Source: DATATB01 sp036268995 | GTDB taxonomy: Bacteria > Planctomycetota > Planctomycetia > Pirellulales > PNKZ01 | Length of the DNA: 52,218 nt | Assembly: GCA_036268995.1 (NCBI GenBank) | Contig: DATATB010000066.1 | Coordinates: forward strand, 1 to 52,218 | Direction: 5' to 3' | In this document: positions 17,565 to 26,114 of the stretch, piece by piece | Position numbering within the stretch: the first letter of the stretch is position 1 | How the letters are laid out: every line of letters starts with the position of its first letter | Made by a program: the position numbers and the translations under genes | Notes under the pieces: model-generated | The model's input: only the letters and a program-made list of their open reading frames with translations | Told to the model about the DNA's origin: nothing | The model's database searches: none

Positions 17565-19294
17565 CCAGCGCTGGCGGCGATCGGCGAAGACGTTCTGCGG
17601 CGCTGGCTGCCATGCTTTGTGGGCTGCTTTCGGCCGTCCCCGTGTTAGCCGCCGACGATAGCCTCGCCCGGCTCGTGCCGGACACGGCGGGCTTATGCGT
17701 CGAAGCTCACGATCTGGCCGGTACGCTCGTGCGGCTGCGAGACGGCAAACTGGCCAAACGCGTCGGCCAGCAGCCGGCCATTCGTACGGGCCTCGCTCCG
17801 GGATTAACAAAATTATCGGCCGCACGCGTCCTGCTCGAAGCGCAGTTGGGCGTCAGCGACGCCGACGCCAGTGTGCTCCTGGGCGGGGACGTGCTCGTCG
17901 CCGTGTGGCCCGAAACATCGGCCGCGGCCGAAGCCGCTGGGCTGCTGATCCTCCGCTGCCCCGACGAGAAGCTTCTCAAACGCGTAGCCGACACGATCGT
18001 CAAGCGGCAGCGCGACGCTGACCGGCTGGCCCCATCCGTCATGCTCAAGTTCGATGACCGCTCCATCGAAGCGCATGCGATCAAAACCAATCGCGCCGCT
18101 GGCCGCGCATTTCTAACGACCGTCGGTCGGCTCGCCGTGGTAACGAATGATCGCCAGATCCTGACCCACGTCGTTGCCGCGGTAGTCGATGCGCCTCACG
18201 ATCGGGTGCTGGACGACTTACCGGCTTATCAAGCAGCCGGCCAGCGCTTGAATCCCGACGCGCCGCTGCGAGTGTTCCTCAATCCGCGCCGCTGGGACGA
18301 ACAGATGCATGCCCGCAAACGCCCGTCCACGGGCCGCAAGGCGCTGGTGCACGACGCGATTGACGGGTTATGGCAAGCCACCGATTACGTGTCGGCATCG
18401 CTCGAAGCGGCCGATTCGCTCAAGCTCGAAGTCTTTTGCGCCTGCCAGCAAAGCCGCTTGAGCGGGCCGCTGGGCACGATTTTTTCCGGCCTGACAGGCC
18501 ACTCGCAGTTGGCCGCTCGCCTGCCATCCAAGTGCCTGGCCGCGGCAGCCGGCCGGCTGGACCTGGGGCGCATGCTCACCGCGCTGCTCGACAGCCAGTC
18601 GCTGGGCAAGTACGAACTGGAACCGCCTGTTCTGTTCCCGCAGGCCGCGTTCATGGCGCTTGCCGGCAGCCTGGGACCCGAATTCGGCCTGTTCATCCTG
18701 CCGCCTGCGGACACAGACACGCCCGACCAGCCACCCCTATCGTGGCTTTGCGGGCTCGAGACGCAGCCGATCGAACGCGGCCGTGACGGTCCCTCGACCG
18801 CGTCGTGGCTCGTGCCTTGGCTGCGTGAAACAGTGCGCGTGTCGTCATCGGCCGCCAAAGTCCGCGGCCAGCAGCCGGCCTTGCAAAGCAGGGTTGTCAA
18901 ACAGGATGGCATCGAACTGACCGGCATCTCGGGCTGGCCGCGGTTGCCGGCCGGCGAAACCTTGTTTCTCGCCGAGCAGCAACGCATGCTATGGCTCGGC
19001 AATTCCGCCGCACTCACCAGCCAGGCCGCCAAAGGCCCCGTCTCGACGGGCAACCGCCGTTACGAGGCACTGCGTCATCCGCGGCTTAACGAGCCATCGG
19101 ATTTGCTGCTGCTCGATTTGGCAGAAATTCGCCGCGCGGCCGACAAGGGGGCCGCGACAAACAGTCGCAGCTTTTTGAACTCGGGCAAGCTGGCCAAACT
19201 GCTCCCCTTGGCCGATTTGGCCGATGGCCTGCTTCTGCAAGTGCAGTGCGATGCCGCTTGCACTGCCATCGCGCTGCATATCGCCTGCGATTGA
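17561..19294 (+). CDS. Exported protein of the sigma/anti-sigma unit, function unknown
   Basis: A 577-residue protein with a signal peptide (basic 'GGDRRRRSAALAAML', hydrophobic core, cleavage after 'VPVLAA'). The mature part starts 'DDSLARLVPDTAGLCVEAHDL', a pattern I associate with uncharacterised planctomycete secreted proteins, and has no membrane helix or catalytic motif I can name. The start overlaps the anti-sigma stop as ATGA, so it is translated with the regulators and may be their sensor partner or envelope target. A family B hairpin lies 72 bases beyond the stop. Confidence 0.65.
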   Translation: MTSAGGDRRRRSAALAAMLCGLLSAVPVLAADDSLARLVPDTAGLCVEAHDLAGTLVRLRDGKLAKRVGQQPAIRTGLAPGLTKLSAARVLLEAQLGVSDADASVLLGGDVLVAVWPETSAAAEAAGLLILRCPDEKLLKRVADTIVKRQRDADRLAPSVMLKFDDRSIEAHAIKTNRAAGRAFLTTVGRLAVVTNDRQILTHVVAAVVDAPHDRVLDDLPAYQAAGQRLNPDAPLRVFLNPRRWDEQMHARKRPSTGRKALVHDAIDGLWQATDYVSASLEAADSLKLEVFCACQQSRLSGPLGTIFSGLTGHSQLAARLPSKCLAAAAGRLDLGRMLTALLDSQSLGKYELEPPVLFPQAAFMALAGSLGPEFGLFILPPADTDTPDQPPLSWLCGLETQPIERGRDGPSTASWLVPWLRETVRVSSSAAKVRGQQPALQSRVVKQDGIELTGISGWPRLPAGETLFLAEQQRMLWLGNSAALTSQAAKGPVSTGNRRYEALRHPRLNEPSDLLLLDLAEIRRAADKGAATNSRSFLNSGKLAKLLPLADLADGLLLQVQCDAACTAIALHIACD

Positions 19295-19365
19295 CCACGC
19301 CGGGCCCGCGCTGGCCAACAAGCGGGTGACGCGCCTCGGTTATGCGCTTATGATTGGGGTGCATC

Positions 19366-19416
19366 ATAAAGCCGCGACCGTTGGTTGCGCGGCGCGACCA
19401 ACGGTCGTGGCCCTAT
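19366..19416. repeat. Dispersed hairpin repeat, family B, copy 2
   Basis: Arms at 19366-19389 and 19393-19416 share the ATAAAGCCGCGACCGTTGG core with the copy at 16223-16294, with 4 mismatches between arms and only a 3-base loop. With copy 1 it brackets the sigma / anti-sigma / exported protein unit. Confidence 0.8.
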
Positions 19417-19456
19417 GGGGCAATTGCAATGGAATGGTCATTCTGGGAGCGATGCG

Positions 19457-20698
19457 ATGCGCAAGTTGCTGATTCTTCTACTGCCCGCGTGCTGGCTGGC
19501 AACGGCAGCCGTGGTCTTTGCGCAAGCGCCGGCCAACCCTCAAGGCGCTCAGCAGCCTGCCACCACACCGCCGCCGCAACGGCAGCAGCGTCGTGAGGGG
19601 CTGCAAAACCTGGGCGGCCAGGTGTTCAATCTCTTGGGCGGCGCCGGCGGGCAAGCGGCGCCCGCACAGCCGCTGGACATTGGCCGGCTGAACTCGGCGA
19701 TCCCGGCCATGCTGGGTCAATTGGCCCGCGGCGATGCGGCGATCGAATCCTGGGGCTTGTACTTCGATCCCAGTGGCAGCGATCTGGGGCAGGATCGGCT
19801 GGCCATCGTCACCGACCTGGCCTTGCGCCAAACGGCATGGACGGCCGAAACCACGCGCGTGCATCTCGAAGTGCGAGCGCGGGCCGATGTGCGCACGCCG
19901 GGAGCCGCGAAGGCGGCGATCGATTTTCGTCTGATTCTGGATACGCCGGCACATGCGGCCGCCGATTATGCGGCCCGGCAGTTTCAAGCCAAGCGGTGCG
20001 GCAGTCCGCCCACGGTGGCCACCGGCGCCCAGGATTATTTCATCGCGCGGTTTTGCGAAAAGCTCGGCCGCACGCCGCCGCTGGCCGATTTCGAAGAGCT
20101 GGCCGACCTGACGCAATACATCGCGGCCTTGCGGTTTTTGGCCCAGAACGACGAGATCGATCGCTTGAAGTCGGCCCTGGCCAGCGCCGCCACCGACCAG
20201 CAGCGGCAAGCGTTGGCGAGCGAACTGGCCAACCAGCGCGTGGGCCGCGATCGTCTGGCCGCCACGAAACTACAAGTTGTCCGCGATCCGTACGGCCGCG
20301 CGCAAGCCATCACGCTGGCGCTCGCCAACGTGGAAGTCGGCTCGATCCTGTTTGCTCAGCGGGTCGACGTGGCGATTGCCCCGCGCAATATCACGCTCAG
20401 CGGCCAGGCCGAAGTTCGCAAGGGCGTCGAACTGTACGCGCTCGCGAAGCCGCTGATCGTGCTCACACTCAATCGCCTGGCGCAGCGCGACCCGGCCACG
20501 GTGGCCCAGCAGCAGGCCTGGCTGCAATCGATTTGGAATCGCATCCGGCCGATCCTGATTGGCTTGGCTCCTCCGGCACCGGTGCCGCCCGCCGCTCCCG
20601 AAACGCTGCCGCCGCCGGCTCAGCCCGGTCAGCCGACGCCCGCGCCGGCTCCGGCTCCCGCTCCGCGTCCGGCGCCGCTGCCCGCGCCGGGCAATTAA
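19457..20698 (+). CDS. Exported protein with a Pro/Ala-rich tail, function unknown
   Basis: A 413-residue protein. ATG 19457 begins a clear signal peptide (MRKLLILLLPACWLATAAVVFAQ) and follows GGGAG; the frame upstream is non-coding. A Gln/Pro-rich linker (about 25-55) leads into a mostly helical domain ('LPLADFEELADLTQYIAAL'-like stretches, with 'LALANVEVGSILFAQRVDVAI'). The last 45 residues are nearly all Pro, Ala and Gln, like a wall- or envelope-spanning tail. I recognise no family. The next gene follows 17 bases later, so transcription may continue into the sugar genes. Confidence 0.6.
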   Translation: MRKLLILLLPACWLATAAVVFAQAPANPQGAQQPATTPPPQRQQRREGLQNLGGQVFNLLGGAGGQAAPAQPLDIGRLNSAIPAMLGQLARGDAAIESWGLYFDPSGSDLGQDRLAIVTDLALRQTAWTAETTRVHLEVRARADVRTPGAAKAAIDFRLILDTPAHAAADYAARQFQAKRCGSPPTVATGAQDYFIARFCEKLGRTPPLADFEELADLTQYIAALRFLAQNDEIDRLKSALASAATDQQRQALASELANQRVGRDRLAATKLQVVRDPYGRAQAITLALANVEVGSILFAQRVDVAIAPRNITLSGQAEVRKGVELYALAKPLIVLTLNRLAQRDPATVAQQQAWLQSIWNRIRPILIGLAPPAPVPPAAPETLPPPAQPGQPTPAPAPAPAPRPAPLPAPGN

Positions 20699-20714
20699 AC
20701 GGGGGCCAGCAGCT

Positions 20715-21707
20715 TTGAATCTCGCAGACCCGTTCCACGACGCCGCCGTGCTCGTCACCGGTGGGCTGGGTTTTATCGGCAGCAACCTGGCCATCAAGCT
20801 GGCTCAATACGGCGCCCGTGTCACGCTGCTCGATTCGCTGGTGCCGCAGTTCGGCGGCAATTTTTTCAACATCGCTTCGATCCGCAACCAGGTGCGGGTC
20901 AACATCTCGGATATGCGCGACCCGAACAGCTTGGACTTCCTCGTCCAAGGACAGGACTACATCTTTAATCTGGCCGGCCAGGTGAGCCACGGCGACAGCA
21001 TGCGCGATCCGCAATTGGATCTGGCCGTGAATTGCGTGTCGACGATGAACCTGGTCGAGGCCTGCCGCAAACACAATCCTCGCGCCCGCATGGTTTACAC
21101 TTCGACGCGCCAGGTCTACGGGCGGCCGCAGCGCGTGCCGGTCACCGAAGACCACCCGACGGTACCGATCGACGTCAACGGCATCAACAAGCTGGCCGCC
21201 GAGTATTACCACCTGCTGTATCACGGCACGTACGGCGTCCGCTCGACCGTGCTGCGGCTGACCAACACCTTCGGCCCGCGGCAGCAAATCCGCAGCGATC
21301 GCCAGGGTTTCACCGGCATCTTCATTCGCAAGGCGCTGCGTAGTGAGAAGATCAGCCTCTACGGCGGCGGGTCGCAACTGCGCGACTTCAACTACGTGGA
21401 CGACGTGGTCAGCGCCCTGTTGCTGGCGGCCGTGACCGACGCGTGCCTGGGCAAGTGCTTCAATCTAGGCGCGCCGCGGCCGTACTCGCTCGTCGAATTC
21501 GTCGAACTGCTTAAGCAACATGCGTGCTTCGAAATCGAAGCGGCTTCCTTTCCCGACGACAAGCGGATCATCGACATCGGCGACTATTACGGCGACTATT
21601 CCCGGTTCGCGGCGGCCACCGGCTGGCGGCCGCAAGTGGACCTGGAAGAAGGCGTGGCCCGGACGATGGCCTTCTATCGCGAGCATAAAGAAGTGTATTG
21701 GCAATGA
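20715..21707 (+). CDS. NAD-dependent nucleotide-sugar epimerase/dehydratase (extended SDR)
   Basis: A 330-residue extended short-chain dehydrogenase acting on nucleotide sugars. The NAD motif 'VTGGLGFIGSN' is at 13-23, and the substrate-domain signature 'RLTNTFGPRQQI' follows. The active-site region has Ser130 in 'VYTSTRQVYG', but where family members have YxxxK this one has Asn155-x3-Lys159 ('DVNGINK'), so the usual catalytic Tyr is absent. I recall a subfamily with the same motif, so it may not be a defect. A TTG at 20715 gives the best N-terminus. It overlaps the aminotransferase gene by ATGA, so the two probably act in sequence to make an amino sugar. Confidence 0.87.
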   Translation: MNLADPFHDAAVLVTGGLGFIGSNLAIKLAQYGARVTLLDSLVPQFGGNFFNIASIRNQVRVNISDMRDPNSLDFLVQGQDYIFNLAGQVSHGDSMRDPQLDLAVNCVSTMNLVEACRKHNPRARMVYTSTRQVYGRPQRVPVTEDHPTVPIDVNGINKLAAEYYHLLYHGTYGVRSTVLRLTNTFGPRQQIRSDRQGFTGIFIRKALRSEKISLYGGGSQLRDFNYVDDVVSALLLAAVTDACLGKCFNLGAPRPYSLVEFVELLKQHACFEIEAASFPDDKRIIDIGDYYGDYSRFAAATGWRPQVDLEEGVARTMAFYREHKEVYWQ

Positions 21708-22819
21708 GCAGCCAGGGCACGTCGATCCGCATGTTCGATTATCGCGAGCAGTACGCCGCGATCGAAGCGGAGGTGCTGGAAGCGATTCGCCAGGTGCTCA
21801 ACTCAGGCAGCTTGATCCTCGGCCCGCGCGTGCGCGCATTCGAGGAAAACTTCTGCCGCTATTTGGGCGTCGATGGATTTGGCGTGGGAGTGGGCAACGG
21901 CACCGACGCGCTGGCCATTGCCCTGCGAGCGCTGGAGATCGGCCCGGGCGACGAAGTGCTGACCGTGGCCAACACGGCGATTCCCACGGTCGCCGCGATT
22001 CGCATGGCCGGCGCCACGCCGGTTTTTAGCGACATTGACCCTCGCACGCTGCTGCTCGATCCCCGAACAGCCGCCGAGCGGATCACGGCCAAGACGCGCG
22101 CCATCATACCGGTACACTTGTACGGCAACATGGCCGAGATGCCAGCCATTTGCGAACTAGCCCGGCGGCATGGGCTGCATGTGATCGAAGATTGTGCCCA
22201 AAGTTGCGGCTCGACGCTTGGGGGCCAGGCCAGTGGCACGCTGGGTGACATCGGTTGTTTTTCCTTCTATCCGACCAAGAATCTCGGGGCTTACGGCGAC
22301 GCCGGGCTGTGCTTCACGCGCGACGCGGGCCTGGCCGAGCGCATGCGGCAGATCCGCACGTACGGTTGTGCCGATGGTTATGATGCCCAGCGCGAGGGCG
22401 TGAACAGCCGGTTGGACGAATTGCAGGCGGCCATTCTGGACGTCAAACTGCGGCACTTGAGCGCCTGGCTGGCTGGGCGACAACGCGTGGCTGAATGGTA
22501 TGACCAACAGTTGCGTCCCGACATCGTCCGGCCGAGCACGACGCCCGGTGCCAAGCACAGCCACCACTTGTACGTGATCCAAACTGCGCGCCGCGCTGCG
22601 CTCATCGAGCGGCTGCAGGCCGAGGGCATCGGCTTCGGGATTCATTATCCCAAGTCTATCCATCGGATGCGCGCCTACGACTTCCTGGGCTACGCCAGCG
22701 GTTCGCTGCCGCATACCGAACGCGCGGCCGAGGAAGTGCTCTCGCTGCCGTGTTATCCCGAACTGCCGCCCGAAGCCGTCGAGCGCGTGGCCGCCGTGGT
22801 CAATCAAGTGCTGGGCTGA
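21704..22819 (+). CDS. DegT/DnrJ/EryC1 family sugar aminotransferase
   Basis: A 371-residue PLP-dependent aminotransferase that converts keto-sugar nucleotides to amino sugars. It shows 'VGVGNGTDALAIAL' (phosphate binding), 'HVIEDCAQSCGS' with the PLP-interacting Asp163, and the Schiff-base Lys192 in 'SFYPTKNLGAYGDAG'. 'VNSRLDELQAAIL' and 'YVIQTARR' are also typical. The start overlaps the epimerase stop as ATGA. It converges on the GT2 gene, with 8 bases between the stops. Confidence 0.92.
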   Translation: MSSQGTSIRMFDYREQYAAIEAEVLEAIRQVLNSGSLILGPRVRAFEENFCRYLGVDGFGVGVGNGTDALAIALRALEIGPGDEVLTVANTAIPTVAAIRMAGATPVFSDIDPRTLLLDPRTAAERITAKTRAIIPVHLYGNMAEMPAICELARRHGLHVIEDCAQSCGSTLGGQASGTLGDIGCFSFYPTKNLGAYGDAGLCFTRDAGLAERMRQIRTYGCADGYDAQREGVNSRLDELQAAILDVKLRHLSAWLAGRQRVAEWYDQQLRPDIVRPSTTPGAKHSHHLYVIQTARRAALIERLQAEGIGFGIHYPKSIHRMRAYDFLGYASGSLPHTERAAEEVLSLPCYPELPPEAVERVAAVVNQVLG

Positions 22820-22827
22820 CGGCCGAA

Positions 22828-23790
22828 TTATGCGGCGCGGCGGTTCTGCACGTCGGCCTCGATGACGCGATCGATGACAAAGGCCGGGCGATCGAGCAGC
22901 GATTGCTGGCACGCCCAAACGGAACTGCCCACCCAGCTCGTGGCCAGAAGCTGCAAGCCGCTGAAGCCGGTGATCGCCGCCAGCAGCAGATTGCGATCGC
23001 GATGCGCCGGCGAGAAGGCGAAGAGCGACAGCAATGCTCCGGCCACCGCCAGCAAGCTGAGCAGCAATCCAATCGCCTGCACGATCCGCAGCGGCGCTCG
23101 CGAAAAGGTCCAAATGGCGTCGGCCGCCAGACGCATGCGTTTGCCCAGCGTCCACATCGAGCGGCCGTAGCGGGCCAATCTTTTACCTCGATTGTATGAG
23201 ATCAGCACCGGCTCGAAGCCCAGCCAGATGATCTCGCCGGCCAGATAGCAAGGCCGCCGCAGGGCAACCAGCCGCTCGACCAGTTGCCGATCGAGCAGGC
23301 AGCAATCAAAACCCCCGACCGGCATGCCGGCTAGCGCGAGCCGCCGGAAAAACGCGTAAAACAGCGCCGCGCCGAGCTTGGCCGGCCACGGATCGTCGCG
23401 CCGCGAGCGGACGGCCAGCACGGCCTTGGCGCCTTGCTGCCAGGCCGCGACTAGCGGCACGAGAATCTCCGGCGGATCCTGCAAGTCGGCCGCGATCACG
23501 GCCATCGCATCGCCGCGGGCCTGCGACCAGCCCGCCACGATCGCAGCCTGCGAGCCAAAATTGCGCGACAGTCGCACGATGCGAATCCGCCCGTCGAGCC
23601 GTTGCAAGTCTTCGAGCACGGCGAGCGAACGGTCGGTCGATCCATCGTCGACAAAGACGAATTCCCAGCGAGCCTCCGGCCTGCCGGCTGTCACCTGCCG
23701 CAGCCGCTCGTGCAGATCGGCCAGGCTCGTCGCGTTCTGAAACACCGGCACGACGACCGAGACGAGCGGCGAGTTGAGTGGTGGCGGCAT
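22828..23790 (-). CDS. Family 2 glycosyltransferase of the GtrB/DPM1 type, membrane-anchored
   Basis: A 320-residue protein. The GT-A domain shows 'SVVVPVFQNATSL', 'FVFVDDGSTDRSL', 'SRNFGSQAAIVAG' and 'AADLQDPPE', the pattern of enzymes that move a sugar from UDP or GDP to polyprenyl phosphate. Two C-terminal hydrophobic helices ('IVQAIGLLLSLLAVAGALLSL' region and 'LLLAAITGFSGLQLLATS') anchor it in the cytoplasmic membrane. It is downstream of the GT-C gene in a two-gene operon: it can make the lipid-linked sugar donor the GT-C enzyme uses on the outside. Confidence 0.9.
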   Translation of the reverse strand: MPPPLNSPLVSVVVPVFQNATSLADLHERLRQVTAGRPEARWEFVFVDDGSTDRSLAVLEDLQRLDGRIRIVRLSRNFGSQAAIVAGWSQARGDAMAVIAADLQDPPEILVPLVAAWQQGAKAVLAVRSRRDDPWPAKLGAALFYAFFRRLALAGMPVGGFDCCLLDRQLVERLVALRRPCYLAGEIIWLGFEPVLISYNRGKRLARYGRSMWTLGKRMRLAADAIWTFSRAPLRIVQAIGLLLSLLAVAGALLSLFAFSPAHRDRNLLLAAITGFSGLQLLATSWVGSSVWACQQSLLDRPAFVIDRVIEADVQNRRAA

Positions 23791-23826
23791 GAGATTCTTT
23801 TCGCCTACGTTGCTCGGGCTTGCCCG

Positions 23827-25236
23827 TCACGACACGCCGACCAGCGCCGGAGGATTGAAACTCGCCGGCTTGACAGCCCGGCGCGCGTGCCAGAGCCGCA
23901 CCAGCATCACTATTGGAAACGTCTGAACCACGATCAGCGGCACGTACAAACCATCGTACGGTAGGTAAATCACCGAGATCGTTGCCGTATAAACCACGAC
24001 GATCCATTGCAGCCTGGCACTGCGGCACGCCACGGCCAGCGGCAGCAGCCAAGTGGCATACCAAGGCTGAAACCAGCCCATGCCCAGGCATTCAAAGACC
24101 AGCAAGAACACCAGGCCGTCTTGCACCACGCGCGTGACGTTGCGGGCACGCAGAGCGAACCCAGCAGCCAACACGAGCAACACGATCCGGCTCGCCAGCA
24201 ACACCAACCAAAACAGCGCCGGCCCGGATTGCGGATCAATCAGTTTTCCCGCGGCGACGATGACCGCGGCCAGGGAGTTGGTCAGATAGTCGAGGCTGGC
24301 TGTGCTCGCCAGCAGAGCGGGCGCCAGGGTTGCGGTGCCGCGCCAGAACGGGGCATACAGCACCACTCCGACCGCCGCCAGCGCGAGGCCCATCAACAGG
24401 CTGCGTCCGAGTCGTTGACGCCCGACGCACAGGCCATACAAGCCGATCACCGGCAAAGCGGCGAATTTGAGGTAGAGGCCGGCCATCAGTGCCGCGGCGG
24501 CCAGCCATTGGCGCTGGCGCGACGCCGCCCAAACAAAGGCGGTCAAAGCCAGCACCAGCAGGCCGTCGTTGTGTGCCTGGCCGCTTACCTCCCAGGCCAG
24601 CAGCGGATTCCAAGCCAGCAGGATAAACGCCTGCGCGGCGTGCTTGGGCGATAGGCACGAGCGGCAAAAATCGTAGGCCAGCAGCACCGTGACTAGCGAA
24701 CAGGCAAGCAAGACCAGCTTGAACAGCAGCATCGGGATCACCACTCCCGACGGCCACGCCGCCAGCGCGTCGATCATCGTGGTCAGTGGCCCATAGCACG
24801 TGTGCCAGTGCATCCACGTGCTGCCCACGTAAGGCACGATCGGATCGGCGCCCAGGTCGGCCGCAACGTCGTGAAACGGATTGAGCCCGACCAGCATCTC
24901 CCGGCCAAATGCAAGATTCGCAAAAATATCGTTCGAAGTGCAGGGGAGTGCGGCAAAGCAGACGGCGTGCATCACCAGGGCCAGCGGCAACAGGCCGGCC
25001 AGCGGTTGTCGCGCCGCCGTCAACCAGGCTTTTAGAAACCAGACTCCCGCACCCGCCAGCCCGAGGCCGACGAGCGTGCCGCAGCCGATCCTTTGCAACG
25101 CGGAGATTTGTAGATCGTCGACCTTTAGCGTCCCGCACAGAGCCCTGCTGAGCCAGGATGCTAGCACCGCCCCCAGCAGGCAGAGCGTGATCGCTCGTCC
25201 GCAACGCGCGAGCGGAGCGGTTGGAGTGCGAACCAT
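23827..25236 (-). CDS. Multi-pass GT-C glycosyltransferase (GT87 / mannosyltransferase-like)
   Basis: A 469-residue integral membrane protein with about ten hydrophobic segments, starting with 'RAITLCLLGAVLASWLS'. 'NDIFANLAFGREMLVGLNPF' in the first external loop carries an acidic residue as in GT-C enzymes, and 'WNPLLAWEVSGQAHNDGLLV' resembles the conserved loop of polyprenyl-phosphate-mannose-dependent mannosyltransferases. It would transfer a sugar from a polyprenyl carrier to an external acceptor. ATG 25236 is chosen at the start of the first helix; ATG 25266 is possible. It is first in an operon with the GT2 gene. Confidence 0.82.
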   Translation of the reverse strand: MVRTPTAPLARCGRAITLCLLGAVLASWLSRALCGTLKVDDLQISALQRIGCGTLVGLGLAGAGVWFLKAWLTAARQPLAGLLPLALVMHAVCFAALPCTSNDIFANLAFGREMLVGLNPFHDVAADLGADPIVPYVGSTWMHWHTCYGPLTTMIDALAAWPSGVVIPMLLFKLVLLACSLVTVLLAYDFCRSCLSPKHAAQAFILLAWNPLLAWEVSGQAHNDGLLVLALTAFVWAASRQRQWLAAAALMAGLYLKFAALPVIGLYGLCVGRQRLGRSLLMGLALAAVGVVLYAPFWRGTATLAPALLASTASLDYLTNSLAAVIVAAGKLIDPQSGPALFWLVLLASRIVLLVLAAGFALRARNVTRVVQDGLVFLLVFECLGMGWFQPWYATWLLPLAVACRSARLQWIVVVYTATISVIYLPYDGLYVPLIVVQTFPIVMLVRLWHARRAVKPASFNPPALVGVS

Positions 25237-25439
25237 TGCGCAAAATTCCCTGGCTGCGTGTGGCATGTTTTCCAGCCCGGCATCTCGCAAGCGCCGCTCA
25301 CTCACTTCTCGCCGCGCGGTTTGCTGGCAGCTAGCGACGCTGGCCGAAGTGCCCTTTGCCAACAAAGCGGGAGTATCGTGTCAATTTCATTTCTCGGCCA
25401 GCCGAATCCAGCCGATCTTAGAGTGCCGCGTAAGTGAGG

Positions 25440-25469
25440 TTGACTTTAACGCCGCTTGCAACGTATGCA
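25440..25469 (+). promoter_or_regulatory. Possible sigma-70-like promoter of the polyketide operon
   Basis: TTGACT at 25440-25445 is followed after 18 bases by TATGCA at 25464-25469. This lies about 50 bases before the ATG of the first gene of the GNAT-ligase-SDR-ACP-PKS operon, in the gap between divergent operons. The -35 match is good and the -10 weak. Confidence 0.3.
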
Positions 25470-25520
25470 TTGCGACGACTTCGGCCCCCCTTTCGGTCTG
25501 GGCTTCATTTACGGAACGTC

Positions 25521-26114
25521 ATGGATCACGACGTATACGCCGCCGGGCATGAATTTGCCTTGCGCCCGATCCGGTTGTCGGATGCGCCGCTGGTTGTCCA
25601 GTTGCGATCGGACGCCGCCAGGGCCCAATTCTTGAACCCGGTCTCGGCCGCGGTCGCCGACCAAGAGGCCTATCTGCGCGACTATCTCGGCCGGCCTGGC
25701 GATTTGTACTTCGTGGTGGAAAGCCAGCAGCCGGTGCGGCCCGAAGGGCTGATCGCCTTGTACGACATCGATCCGGTGTCGCGCCGTGCGGAAGTCGGGC
25801 GTTGGATCCTGCGGCCGGGGTCGACGGCCGCGGTGGAAAGCATGTGGCTCGTGTACCGCGTGGCCTTCGACGTGCTCGGCGTGGCCGAGGTGTTTTGCCG
25901 CACGGTGGCGGAAAACACGCACGCGCTGTCGTTTCACGACTCGTGCGGACTCCAGCGCACGCGAGTTTGGCCCCATGACGTGCGGCTGGGCGAGCGCTGG
26001 TTCGACCGCATCGAACACGCCTTGTCGTCCGCCGCGTGGCCGGTCGTGGAAGCAAAACTGTCGCAATTGGCTCGTACTCTCGCAGGCCGAGGTCACGCAT
26101 GCCAGGCAGCCTGA
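25521..26114 (+). CDS. GNAT-family N-acetyltransferase (RimJ/RimL-like)
   Basis: A 197-residue acyl-CoA-dependent acetyltransferase. 'FALRPIRLSDAPLVVQLRSD' starts the domain, 'YDIDPVSRRAEVGRWILRPG' is the central beta region, and 'VFCRTVAENTHALSFHDSCGLQRTR' matches the RimJ/RimL-type end where N, S and G residues contact the acyl-CoA. ATG 25521 is used; the longer frame is upstream of the likely promoter. Its end overlaps the ligase start by 16 bases, so it belongs to the polyketide operon. There it could acylate an amine on the product or, less conventionally, handle an acyl-CoA for the synthase. Confidence 0.82.
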   Translation: MDHDVYAAGHEFALRPIRLSDAPLVVQLRSDAARAQFLNPVSAAVADQEAYLRDYLGRPGDLYFVVESQQPVRPEGLIALYDIDPVSRRAEVGRWILRPGSTAAVESMWLVYRVAFDVLGVAEVFCRTVAENTHALSFHDSCGLQRTRVWPHDVRLGERWFDRIEHALSSAAWPVVEAKLSQLARTLAGRGHACQAA

